DNA from: G963669295 sp963669295
GTDB taxonomy: Bacteria > Bacteroidota > Bacteroidia > Flavobacteriales_D > CALLUQ01
Length of the DNA stretch: 64,000 nucleotides
NCBI GenBank assembly: GCA_963669295.1
Contig: OY769938.1
Span: 2,418,001 to 2,482,000, forward strand
Direction of reading: 5' to 3'
The notes below the pieces were generated by a model, which did no database searches, was not told the origin of the DNA, and saw nothing but the letters and a program-made list of their open reading frames with translations. Shown piece after piece: positions 27,281 through 35,929 of the stretch (its first letter is position 1; the number at the start of each line of letters is the position of its first letter). The translations under genes were made by a program, and so were the position numbers.

Positions 27281-28153
27281 TTATAATACGTTTAAAACTT
27301 GTTCTTTGATTTTTTCCAACTCATCTTTCATTTGCACTACAATGCGTTGAATGTGAGCATGGTTGGCTTTCGACCCTAAGGTGTTGATTTCTCTACCGAT
27401 TTCCTGCCCAATGAAGCCCAGCTTTTTTCCTTGTGCCTTTTCCGAGTCGAGTGTTTCCAGGAAGTAGTCGCAGTTCGATTTCAGTCGCACTTTTTCTTCG
27501 GTAATGTCTATTTTCTCGAGGTAGTAGATGAGTTCTTGCTCGTAGCGGTTTTGGTCGATTTTTTCTTCCGAGCCTACTTCTTTCAGGCTTTTTTGGATGC
27601 GCTCTTTGATGCTTTCCATACGCTCGCCTTCATGTTGAGCTACTTCATCGAGTAGCGATAAGATGGTGGTAATGCGTTGCCTGAAATCGTTTTCCAATAC
27701 CTTGCCTTCAGCAGTGCGGTAATTTACCAATTCATCTACGGCTCCAAATACGAGTGCTTTAATGCTTGCCCATTCTTCTTCATCCAACTCCTGGCGTTCG
27801 GCTTTCAATACATCTGGCATACGCAATAAGATGGGCAGCATGTCGCTGTCTTCTTCTCCAATAACGGCAGCAATGTCTTTCAACTGTTTGTGGTAGCTCA
27901 ATGCCAACTCTTTGTTCACATTGGTGGGTGCTTCTTCCCCATTCGACTCAAAGAAAATGGATACATCCACCTTGCCCCGGTCGAGCTTGCTCGATAGTTC
28001 ACCGCGGAGTTCCAGCTCTTTCTCCCGGTAAATTCCAGGCATACGCATGGTGATGTCGAGCTGCTTGCTGTTTAAAGATTTTACTTCAATCGAAAATTTC
28101 TTGGTGCCTACGGTGCCTACACATTTACCGAAACCGGTCATTGATTTTATCAT
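27281..28153 (-). CDS. YicC family endoribonuclease-like protein
   Basis: The 290-residue protein starts MIKSMTGFGKC and ends ...EKIKEQVLNVL, both hallmarks of the YicC family, with the inner motif SKANHAHIQRIVVQMKDELE. YicC proteins have been reported to act as RNases on small RNAs; here the activity is only inferred. It directly abuts gmk (0-base gap), a very common arrangement. The two conserved halves, an N-terminal YicC-like and a C-terminal DUF1732-like region, are both present. Confidence 0.92.
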   Translation of the reverse strand: MIKSMTGFGKCVGTVGTKKFSIEVKSLNSKQLDITMRMPGIYREKELELRGELSSKLDRGKVDVSIFFESNGEEAPTNVNKELALSYHKQLKDIAAVIGEEDSDMLPILLRMPDVLKAERQELDEEEWASIKALVFGAVDELVNYRTAEGKVLENDFRQRITTILSLLDEVAQHEGERMESIKERIQKSLKEVGSEEKIDQNRYEQELIYYLEKIDITEEKVRLKSNCDYFLETLDSEKAQGKKLGFIGQEIGREINTLGSKANHAHIQRIVVQMKDELEKIKEQVLNVL

Positions 28154-28188
28154 ACTTCGAGCAATTGAGTTGAGGCAAAAATAACAAT

Positions 28189-29115
28189 TTACTTCAGGGC
28201 AGCCGTGTTTTTCCGTTTTATTGGCTTACTGATAAGAAATACCCCTAAGAAAATGAGGAGGGTATAGCCGCCTTTGGCCCAGGTAATGTCGGCAGCATAG
28301 TTGGTTTCTCCGACAGTGCTTAACGCTGCATGCAGCAATGCAAAGGCCGAGGCCATTACCGGCTGTAAATAGATGTAACTGCTGGATACAGAAGGGTTGA
28401 CCGTTTTTAATGCGTAAATGTTGAGCAGATATGCCAGGAACGTGGTAGCCACCACCACGTAAAAGATGGCCCAAACAATGTCGGTAGGTAAGGCGCTCCA
28501 TTCTACTTCCATCAATTGATTTAATCCGAATGGAGTAACAAATAGCAACCCAAAGAAAAATACCCAACTGATGACGGTAAGGGGTTGATATTTGCTCATT
28601 AGGGGTTTTACAATGACCAGGTATACCCCATACGAAAGGGAGTTGATGAGGATGTACAAGTCGCCTTCTTGCGAACTCAGGCCAGTGTCGGAATTGCCCA
28701 AAATAAGGGCAATGGCTCCTCCAGCTCCTACCACAATTCCAATCATTTTTTGTAGGGTAATGCGTTCTTTAATAATGATGGCCGCCAACAGCAGTACCAT
28801 GATGGGATTAGAGGTCATGATGATGGCCGAGTTGATGGGTGAGGTGAGGTTTAGTCCATTGAAAAACAACAATTGATTGATGGCGACACCAAACAACCCA
28901 CAAAGTGCCAAACGCAAGAAATCTTTCCGTGCTACCTTTTCTTTTACAAAACTTTTGACCAACCAAAACAACGCTACTGCTCCGCTTACGCGCATCAAGA
29001 TAAAGCCCGACGGCCCTACATGATCGGGCATTACTCCTTTGGCAACAATGTAGTTGGCGCCATATATTACGTTAACAATGAATAGGGCGATATGCGCTTG
29101 TACAAGTTTAGACAT
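28189..29115 (-). CDS. EamA/DMT-superfamily transporter
   Basis: This 308-residue membrane protein has about ten helices in two five-helix EamA repeats. The first begins AHIALFIVNVIYGANYIVAK and the second near DLYILINSLSYGVYLVIVKP. A conserved NP-containing turn (MTSNPIMVLLLAAIIIKE) marks the end of the first half. Such proteins export or exchange small metabolites, such as amino acids. The substrate cannot be told. The last residues after helix ten are basic (KPIKRKNTAALK), as usual. It is 11 bp downstream of the ArsC-like gene. Confidence 0.85.
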   Translation of the reverse strand: MSKLVQAHIALFIVNVIYGANYIVAKGVMPDHVGPSGFILMRVSGAVALFWLVKSFVKEKVARKDFLRLALCGLFGVAINQLLFFNGLNLTSPINSAIIMTSNPIMVLLLAAIIIKERITLQKMIGIVVGAGGAIALILGNSDTGLSSQEGDLYILINSLSYGVYLVIVKPLMSKYQPLTVISWVFFFGLLFVTPFGLNQLMEVEWSALPTDIVWAIFYVVVATTFLAYLLNIYALKTVNPSVSSSYIYLQPVMASAFALLHAALSTVGETNYAADITWAKGGYTLLIFLGVFLISKPIKRKNTAALK

Positions 29116-29126
29116 CCATTAAGGAA

Positions 29127-29474
29127 TCATAATGCTGCTTTAGCGGATGCCACTACTTTGGCCGAATTGCCTACAAATATTTGCTCGTCGAGCACCAATA
29201 CAGGGCGTTTCAAGAAAGTGTACTCTTCCAAAATTAACCTGCGGTAATCGTCTTCATTCAATTGCTGGTTGTTCAGCCCCATCGATTTGTATTTCATAGC
29301 GCGACGACTGAACAGACTTTCGTACGATCCTGAAAGGCGTTTCATTTCATTCAATTGATCGGCAGTAATGGGCTCCGTTTTAATGTCTTGCTGCACGATG
29401 GCATCGCCCAGGTTTAATTCCTTCATGATGCGCTGGCAGGTGGAGCAAGTATGGAGGTAGAAAAAACGTTTCAT
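29127..29474 (-). CDS. ArsC/Spx-like thioredoxin-fold protein
   Basis: This 115-residue protein starts MKRFFYLHTCSTCQRIMKEL, with CSTC at residues 10-13. This is the arsenate-reductase/Spx-like arrangement of a cysteine pair after the first strand. The C-terminal half has RPVLVLDEQIFVGN, the cis-Pro region of the fold. The family contains arsenate reductases, Spx and unknown relatives. No ars genes are near, so a resistance role is not supported. It is likely co-transcribed with the DMT transporter downstream. Confidence 0.8.
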   Translation of the reverse strand: MKRFFYLHTCSTCQRIMKELNLGDAIVQQDIKTEPITADQLNEMKRLSGSYESLFSRRAMKYKSMGLNNQQLNEDDYRRLILEEYTFLKRPVLVLDEQIFVGNSAKVVASAKAAL

Positions 29475-29564
29475 ACAAATTGTTTTACTTTTATATCGGT
29501 GAAGTAAATGCCACGTTTAATGGTGTGCGTTTCAAAAGTAAGCAAATAAGTTTTGCCCTCATTT

Positions 29565-30806
29565 ATGGCGGTAGAAGAAAGCGATATCTCAAAAAAATTC
29601 AGCCTCAAACGCATCCTTATTCCTGTATTGATAGGATTGGGAGTAGCTACCTGGTTGTTGGTAAGCAACCTTACCGAGGTGCGTTTTGTAGCAGCTCCTG
29701 AGGGCGATTATGTGTGGGTAGATCACAACAAGAACGGTGAGGTAGATGCCCATGATGTGAATGAATTTGTGCTGCGCGATAATTCCTCAGAAGCTGTTAC
29801 CTACAACAGGCTCACTTACCAGGATATACTGGCTCAAATTAACTGGACCTGGTATTCTACTTTTTGGATGCTCATTGCATTGTTGATGGTGGTGTTTCGC
29901 GACCTGGGTTATATGTATCGAATTCGGGTGCTTACCGACAAACAGTTGTCGTGGCGACAAAGTTTTGATGTCATTATGCTGTGGGAGTTTGCTTCGGCCA
30001 TTACGCCATCGGTAGTAGGTGGAGCGGGGGTAGCGGTGTTTATTGTCAACCGCGAAGGGGTGAGCATGGGGAAAAGCACTGCATTGGTGTTGGTAACTGC
30101 GTTGATGGATGAGCTGTTTTATTTGCTCATGGTGCCGTTGGTAATTTTAATGGTGAGTACCGACAACTTGTTTGTATTGCAAGACGAGCAAGCCTTTTTT
30201 GGAATGACATTGAATACCGAAGGCATTTTTTGGATGGGCTATGGCTTCTTGTTTTTGCTTACCTCTATTATTGTGCTGGGGGTGTTTTACAAACCCCAGG
30301 GGTTTAAGCAGGTGCTTTCGCAATTGTTTCGCCTGCGGTTTTTGAAGAAGTGGCGGGCAAAAGCCGAAAAAACTGGCGATGAAATGATCATCACCTCTAA
30401 AGCATTAAAAGGCAAGTCGCTGCTGTTTTGGATCAAGATATTTGGGGCTACTTTTTTCTCGTGGACGGCTCGTTTTTGGGTGGTAAACTTCATTATTCTG
30501 GCATTTACTTCTACTACCCTGGGCGAAAATTTAATGATTTATGCCCGGCAGTTGATCATGTGGGTGATCATGCTTATCAGTCCTACTCCTGGCAGTAGTG
30601 GTGTGGCTGAGGTGGCTTTTTCTGGCTTTTTAGGGAATTTTATTCCGGTGGGTTTTGCGGCTGCTTTGGCTATTTTATGGCGGCTAATGAGCTACTACCC
30701 CTACCTGTTTGTTGGTGCCATTATTTTGCCGCGTTGGTTGAAGCGAACGGCTAACCGAAAAAAAGCAGCAACACCAGTTCAAGAAGTGCAGGCGGAGCAG
30801 GGCTAA
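29565..30806 (+). CDS. LPG-flippase/YbhN-like (UPF0104) membrane protein with an inserted Ca-loop-like motif
   Basis: The ATG at 29565 gives 413 residues; a TTG 12 bases earlier adds only four. It is a polytopic UPF0104-type protein (the family of the MprF flippase domain and YbhN), with about eight helices and the family features EFASAITPSVVGGAGVAVF near residue 144 and SPTPGSSGVAEVAF near residue 344. Between helix 1 and helix 2 the segment DHNKNGEVDAHD (residues 53-64) fits an EF-hand/dockerin-type calcium loop, unusual for this family. The C-terminus is basic and soluble. Role unknown; lipid translocation is a family-based guess. Confidence 0.78.
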   Translation: MAVEESDISKKFSLKRILIPVLIGLGVATWLLVSNLTEVRFVAAPEGDYVWVDHNKNGEVDAHDVNEFVLRDNSSEAVTYNRLTYQDILAQINWTWYSTFWMLIALLMVVFRDLGYMYRIRVLTDKQLSWRQSFDVIMLWEFASAITPSVVGGAGVAVFIVNREGVSMGKSTALVLVTALMDELFYLLMVPLVILMVSTDNLFVLQDEQAFFGMTLNTEGIFWMGYGFLFLLTSIIVLGVFYKPQGFKQVLSQLFRLRFLKKWRAKAEKTGDEMIITSKALKGKSLLFWIKIFGATFFSWTARFWVVNFIILAFTSTTLGENLMIYARQLIMWVIMLISPTPGSSGVAEVAFSGFLGNFIPVGFAAALAILWRLMSYYPYLFVGAIILPRWLKRTANRKKAATPVQEVQAEQG

Positions 30807-30889
30807 ACAAAAGGGTAGTGCCTGTTTTCTCGTTGTAAATTACTAACTTGCACCTCGTTTTAGGCGTTGATGCGATGAATGACGACAAG

Positions 30890-32029
30890 ATGAAATTTGG
30901 CACCAAAGCCATTCATGCGGGAGTAACACCCGATCCTTCTACAGGAGCCATTATGACTCCTATTTTTCAAACATCTACCTATGTGCAGTCGAGTCCGGGG
31001 AACCATAAAGGTTTTGAGTATTCGCGTACACACAACCCTACCCGAAAAGCGTTGGAAAATAACCTTGCTGCCCTGGAAAATGGTAAATACGGTCTTTGCT
31101 TTGGCAGTGGCATGGCGGCCATCGATTGTTTGATGAAAACATTGCAGCCTGGCGATGAGGTAATTTCTACCAACGATTTATATGGCGGTACTTACAGGCT
31201 GTTTACCAAAGTATTTGAAGGCTTTGGCATCAAGTTTCACTTTACCAGCATGGATAGTGCCGATAAAGTAGCGGCTCTGGTGAATGCAAACACTAAATTG
31301 ATTTGGGTAGAAACGCCTACCAACCCGATCATGAACATCATCGACATCAAAGCGATGGCGGCAGTAGCAAAAGCCAACAATGTTTTACTGGCGGTAGACA
31401 ATACGTTTGCCACCCCTTACTTGCAAACGCCACTCGATTTAGGAGCCGATGTTGTGATGCACTCGGTGACCAAGTACCTGGGAGGGCACTCTGATGTGGT
31501 AATGGGTGCGCTGGTGACTAGCAACGATGCGTTGGCCGAAAAGCTTTATTTCATTCAAAATAGCAGTGGTGGGGTTATTGGCCCGCAAGATTGCTTCCTG
31601 GTATTGCGGGGCATTAAAACCCTGCATTTACGCATGCAGCGCCATTGCGAAAACGGCAAGGTGATTGCTGAATTTGTGCGCAACCACCCCAGGGTGGATA
31701 AGGTATACTGGCCGGGCTTTGCGACCCATGCCAACCACGATGTTGCCAAAGCGCAAATGAATGGTTTTGGGGGCATGATCTCTTTTACTTTAAAAGGGGA
31801 TAACATACAGGAGGCCTTTGCCATTTTAGAAAAAGTAAAATTATTCTCGTTGGCCGAATCGCTAGGCGGTGTAGAGTCGCTGATCGGTCATCCCGCTTCC
31901 ATGACACATGCTTCCATTCCGAGAGAGGAACGGCAAAAAACGGGCGTGTTGGATTCATTGATTCGTTTAAGCGTTGGTGTGGAAGATGTGGATGATTTGG
32001 TGGCCGACCTTCAACAAGCATTAGGATAG
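30890..32029 (+). CDS. cystathionine gamma-synthase or gamma-lyase (PLP)
   Basis: This trans-sulfuration PLP enzyme has 379 residues from the ATG at 30890 (384 from 30875). It opens MKFGTKAIHAGVTPDPSTG, as the family does. It has YSRTHNPTRKALENNLAALE, the PLP-lysine segment SVTKYLGGHSDVVMGAL and the substrate loop SLGGVESLIGHPASMTHAS near the C-terminus. Synthases (MetB) and lyases cannot be separated by eye. metF is in the same window but distant. The trkA-like gene begins at the very next base after the stop. Confidence 0.9.
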   Translation: MKFGTKAIHAGVTPDPSTGAIMTPIFQTSTYVQSSPGNHKGFEYSRTHNPTRKALENNLAALENGKYGLCFGSGMAAIDCLMKTLQPGDEVISTNDLYGGTYRLFTKVFEGFGIKFHFTSMDSADKVAALVNANTKLIWVETPTNPIMNIIDIKAMAAVAKANNVLLAVDNTFATPYLQTPLDLGADVVMHSVTKYLGGHSDVVMGALVTSNDALAEKLYFIQNSSGGVIGPQDCFLVLRGIKTLHLRMQRHCENGKVIAEFVRNHPRVDKVYWPGFATHANHDVAKAQMNGFGGMISFTLKGDNIQEAFAILEKVKLFSLAESLGGVESLIGHPASMTHASIPREERQKTGVLDSLIRLSVGVEDVDDLVADLQQALG

Positions 32030-32725
32030 ATGAAAAAATCGAAGTTTGCCGTTATCGGTGCCGGAAAATTTGGCTCAGCCATTGCTCGCGAGTTGGCGAG
32101 TAAAGGGGCAGAGGTACACGTGTTCGACAATTGCGAGGAGCGCATCGAAAACATTAAAGACGAAGTGGCACTGGCTGTAATGCTGGACGCTACTGATGTA
32201 CGGGCGCTGCAAAGTCAAAGTGTTAACGATGTGGATGTGGGCATTGTAGCCATAGGTGAAAACTTTGAGGCCGTTATTTTATCTACCGTACACCTTATTG
32301 ATATGGGCGTAGAACGCGTGATTTCACGTGCCAGCGGCCCGCACCAAAAAACCATTCTGGAAAAAATAGGAGTAAACGAAATTTTAACCCCCGAAGATGA
32401 GGTGGCCTCTGTATTGGTAGAGCGGGTATTGAACCCCGACATTGTATCGTTTCTTCAATTTCCCGACGATTATGAGATTGCAGAAATTAAAGCGCCTAAG
32501 GCCATTTGCAATCGCAGCATCGATGAAATTGACTTGCGGAATAAGTACAAACTTACCCTGGTTACCATTAAGCGAGAGTCGGAAGTAAAGAAGGGTGGGG
32601 AGCTGGTAAAAGAGCAACACATGCTGGGGGTACCCAAGTCGGAAACAGTGATTGAAGAAACCGATACCATTGTGGTTTTTGGTACGTTGAAAGACATCGA
32701 TCGATTCATTGAAATCAACCATTAA
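32030..32725 (+). CDS. TrkA/KtrA-type NAD-binding regulatory protein
   Basis: This 231-residue cytosolic protein has an N-terminal RCK Rossmann domain, with the nucleotide loop VIGAGKFGSAIARELASKG (near residues 8-26) and an acidic residue after the second strand. A C-terminal TrkA-C-like domain spans about residues 138-229 (VEETDTIVVFGTLKDIDRF). TrkA-type subunits regulate TrkH/KtrB potassium uptake channels by binding NAD(H) or nucleotides. No TrkH gene is adjacent. The start ATG lies directly after the upstream stop TAG, suggesting co-translation with the cystathionine enzyme. Confidence 0.88.
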   Translation: MKKSKFAVIGAGKFGSAIARELASKGAEVHVFDNCEERIENIKDEVALAVMLDATDVRALQSQSVNDVDVGIVAIGENFEAVILSTVHLIDMGVERVISRASGPHQKTILEKIGVNEILTPEDEVASVLVERVLNPDIVSFLQFPDDYEIAEIKAPKAICNRSIDEIDLRNKYKLTLVTIKRESEVKKGGELVKEQHMLGVPKSETVIEETDTIVVFGTLKDIDRFIEINH

Positions 32726-32820
32726 CCCTTTCTATATGATTTTTAGGGGAAAGCGAGAACAATAAAAGTCCTGTAATTGTTGTATCTTTACGATACCATC
32801 CTCTTTAAATCTCGATTGAA

Positions 32821-33552
32821 TTGAACTATTTCTACATTACCGGTTCAAGCCGTGGCTTGGGAAAAGCGCTTGCCGAATTGTTGTTGGAGCATAACAATAA
32901 GGTGGTGGGCATGGCTCGTACGCAAACCATTGAGCATCCCAATTATACGCATGTTATGCTCGACTTGTCGAAAGCCGAGCAGGTGGAAGCTTTTACTTTT
33001 CCGCAGCATAACGACGCTGCGAAAATTGTGCTGATAAACAATGCGGGTGCCATTGGCGACATTAAACGAGTAGGAGGGTTGGAGGCCGACACCATCATTA
33101 ACAATTATACCATTAACCTGGTGAGTCCATCGTTGCTGTGCAATAGTTTTATAGGGGCTTACGAAGGGGTGGCCTGCGAAAAGGTTATTGTTAATGTAAG
33201 CTCTGGAGCAGGAAAACACCCTATTGATGCGTGGAGTACCTATTGTGCTTCAAAAGCGGGATTAGATTTGTTTAGCCGTGTAGCCGATGCCGAACAAAAT
33301 ATCAATACGGCTCATCCGGTAAAGGTACTTTCAGTAGCCCCAGGGGTAGTAGATACCAAAATGCAGGCCGAGATTCGTGCTTCTGATGAAGCGGAGTTTA
33401 GTAGGCATGCCGAGTTTATTGATTACAAGAATAGCGGAAATTTGGCTACTCCCAAGTTGGTGGCCGAAAAATATTTCCATATATTATGCAACTTGCAAGA
33501 TTATAGCGAAACCCTGTATTCCGTAAGGGATATTGAATTAAATCCTAAGTAA
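32821..33552 (+). CDS. short-chain dehydrogenase/reductase (start codon TTG)
   Basis: This 243-residue SDR is of unknown substrate. It has the cofactor motif TGSSRGLG near residue 7, NNAGA at about residue 76 and the catalytic YCASK near residue 141, so it is a classical NAD(P)-dependent oxidoreductase, perhaps sepiapterin-reductase-like. The start is unusual: an in-frame TAA is only 15 bases before the TTG at 32821, and the first ATG would remove the cofactor motif, so TTG is almost certainly the start. Its stop directly abuts the next gene's ATG, so coupled expression is likely. Confidence 0.85.
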   Translation: MNYFYITGSSRGLGKALAELLLEHNNKVVGMARTQTIEHPNYTHVMLDLSKAEQVEAFTFPQHNDAAKIVLINNAGAIGDIKRVGGLEADTIINNYTINLVSPSLLCNSFIGAYEGVACEKVIVNVSSGAGKHPIDAWSTYCASKAGLDLFSRVADAEQNINTAHPVKVLSVAPGVVDTKMQAEIRASDEAEFSRHAEFIDYKNSGNLATPKLVAEKYFHILCNLQDYSETLYSVRDIELNPK

Positions 33553-35739
33553 ATGAAAAGATTATTTGCACACCTGACCTTTTTGGGGCTTTTTGCTGCC
33601 TCCAGCGCCATGGCACAAAGCACTTTTACCCTCGACACTCCCGAAGGTCACCGAGAAGGCGAAGATGTAAATTACTGCGGTAATTTACAGATGAAACAGC
33701 ATATGTTTAATACCATGCCCGGTTTTCAGGAATCCTATGAAAACGACCGCCTTGAATTGGAAGAATTCACGGCTGAGTGGATTCGCAGTAAGAACGATAA
33801 TAACCGTGGTGGTGGCTATGTTATTCCGGTAGTATTCCATGTTATTCATGAGTTTGGTACGGAAAATATTTCTGACGATCAGATTTATGATGCTATTGAC
33901 GTGATGAATGAAGATTTTAATCTTGGAAACTCCGATGCAAGCAATGTGGAATCGACTTTCCAGGGGATGCCAGCTGATGTTCAAGTGGAGTTTCGTTTGG
34001 CGCAAAAGAAACCTAACGGTGGTTGCTTTAAAGGCATTACCCGTACCTATTCATCTACCAGTAGCACCGGTTCGGGTGGAGGCTGGAGCAATGCTCAAAT
34101 GAGTGCGGTGCAAAACGCACAAGGTACCTATCCTGGTGATGAATACTTAAACATTTTTGTGGTAGCCAATGCTGATGGCGCTGCTGGTTATACCATGACA
34201 CCAAACAATTGGGTGGGTGCTAGCATGTTTAACGGCATTGTGATCTTACACAACTATGTAGGTTCTATTGGTACCAGCTCGGCAGGCAGAAGCCGTTCGT
34301 TGACTCATGAGGTAGGGCACTGGCTTAACCTTGAGCACTGTTGGGGAGGGAACAATAACCCTGGTCAGGCTTCAGCTTGTAACGATGATGATGGCGTGGC
34401 TGACACCCCCAAAACTATTGGCCATACCAGCTGTAACCTCAATGCCAACACTTGCTCGAACGAAACACCTGGTTATTGGGGAAGTGTTGATCCTAACAGT
34501 GATCCGGTAGACAATGTAGAGAACTACATGGAATATTCGTATTGTTCTAAAATGTATACTCCCGGCCAAAGAGATCGCATGCATGCTGCATTGAACTCAG
34601 GAGTAGGTGGCCGTAACAATTTATCGACCAATGGTAACTTAATAGATACGGGTACGGATGGCAACGACATTTTATGCGATGCCGATTTTGAAGCGGAAGA
34701 CTTAGTGATTTGTGCAGGCTCATCAGTACAGTTCAACGACCTTACGTACCACGGTGCTACCAACTGGGATTGGACATTTAGTGGTGGTAACCCAGCCAAC
34801 TCTACCGATGAAAATCCAACGGTAACTTATGATACCCCTGGTGTATATGATGTTTCGTTAACGGCCGGCAATGGTGGTACTAACCTTACCGAAAGCAAAA
34901 CAGCTTACCTTACTGTATTGCCTACCGTTGGTTACCCAAGTCCTTATACCGAAGGGTTTGAAAATGTACCTTCCATTCCGAGTACCGATTGGATGATTTG
35001 GAACCCAAACGATGATAACTCGAAGTGGGAAGTAACTACTGCTACGGCCTATAACGGTACCTCATGTGTTAAAATCAACAACATGGTGAACAACGAGGGC
35101 AATGTAGATGAATTGATGAGTACTACCATCGATTTAAGCGACCTTACTGATGTTACCTTATCGTTTAAATATGCTTATGCACAACGCAACACTGGCAACA
35201 ACGACCGATTGAGCATCTATGTATCTAGCGATTGTGGACAATCGTGGTCGTTAAGAAGAAACATTTCTGGCGCTACATTGGCTACTGTACCTACTCAAAA
35301 TGCTACATTCACCCCAAGCTCGCAAAACGATTGGGCGCATGTAGACATTACCAATATTGTTTCTTCTTATTTGGTAGACAACTTCCGCTTTAAATTTACA
35401 TTTACCAGCGATGAGGGGAACAACATTTACCTGGACGACATTAACCTTGAAGGTTCGGTAGGCATCAACGAGTTGAACGGCAACGTATCGTCGTTTGAGG
35501 TGTACCCCAACCCAATGGCAGAGGTATCTACCATTGCATTTAACCTGAACAGTGAAGATCGTGTTTCGGTAGTGATGTTGGATGTTTTGGGCAAGGAAGT
35601 GATGAACATTGCCAACCAATCGTACACCGCAGGCGAGCACAAAATTACCTTTGACAAAGGAGCTTTAAATGCGGGTGTATACGTAGTGCGTTTACGTGCC
35701 GGTAATCAAGATTACACGAAGAAAGTGTTTGTACGCTAG
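33553..35739 (+). CDS. secreted M43 (pappalysin-like) metalloprotease with PKD domain and T9SS tail
   Basis: The 728-residue protein begins with a signal peptide (MKRLFAHLTFLGLFAASSAM). The protease domain has the zinc motif HEVGHWLNLEH near residue 252 and a Met-turn region NYMEYSYCSKMYTPGQRDRM near residue 322. A PKD-like domain follows (LTYHGATNWDWTFSGGNP), then a jelly-roll module, then the T9SS type A sorting domain from about residue 640 (FEVYPNPMAEV...VFVR). Secreted proteases of this family digest proteins outside the cell. A very similar gene lies just downstream. Confidence 0.93.
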   Translation: MKRLFAHLTFLGLFAASSAMAQSTFTLDTPEGHREGEDVNYCGNLQMKQHMFNTMPGFQESYENDRLELEEFTAEWIRSKNDNNRGGGYVIPVVFHVIHEFGTENISDDQIYDAIDVMNEDFNLGNSDASNVESTFQGMPADVQVEFRLAQKKPNGGCFKGITRTYSSTSSTGSGGGWSNAQMSAVQNAQGTYPGDEYLNIFVVANADGAAGYTMTPNNWVGASMFNGIVILHNYVGSIGTSSAGRSRSLTHEVGHWLNLEHCWGGNNNPGQASACNDDDGVADTPKTIGHTSCNLNANTCSNETPGYWGSVDPNSDPVDNVENYMEYSYCSKMYTPGQRDRMHAALNSGVGGRNNLSTNGNLIDTGTDGNDILCDADFEAEDLVICAGSSVQFNDLTYHGATNWDWTFSGGNPANSTDENPTVTYDTPGVYDVSLTAGNGGTNLTESKTAYLTVLPTVGYPSPYTEGFENVPSIPSTDWMIWNPNDDNSKWEVTTATAYNGTSCVKINNMVNNEGNVDELMSTTIDLSDLTDVTLSFKYAYAQRNTGNNDRLSIYVSSDCGQSWSLRRNISGATLATVPTQNATFTPSSQNDWAHVDITNIVSSYLVDNFRFKFTFTSDEGNNIYLDDINLEGSVGINELNGNVSSFEVYPNPMAEVSTIAFNLNSEDRVSVVMLDVLGKEVMNIANQSYTAGEHKITFDKGALNAGVYVVRLRAGNQDYTKKVFVR

Positions 35740-35759
35740 TACATTCCTTCACCATATTC

Positions 35760-35813
35760 AACCGGGCAGCAAGATCCTGAAACAAGTTCAAGATGACAGC
35801 TGCCCGGTTTTTT
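35760..35813 (+). terminator. terminator between the two tandem metalloprotease genes
   Basis: AACCGGGCAGC (35760-35770) pairs with GCTGCCCGGTT (35799-35809) over a 28-base loop, followed by a T-run. Confidence 0.8.
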
Positions 35814-35929
35814 GTTCCATTGAATTTTAGCTTTCAGAGAGTAAGCCGAAATGGTCGCACTTGCGACAAAGAAACCCTTTTCTTTTTCGTATTTTCACGG
35901 TTGCTAAAGACTTGTTAATCCCTATCCCT

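Noticed and set aside
29127..29474. Arsenate resistance gene (arsC)
   Set aside because: The fold and CSTC fit, but no arsR, arsB or acr3 gene is near, and the family includes many unrelated members.
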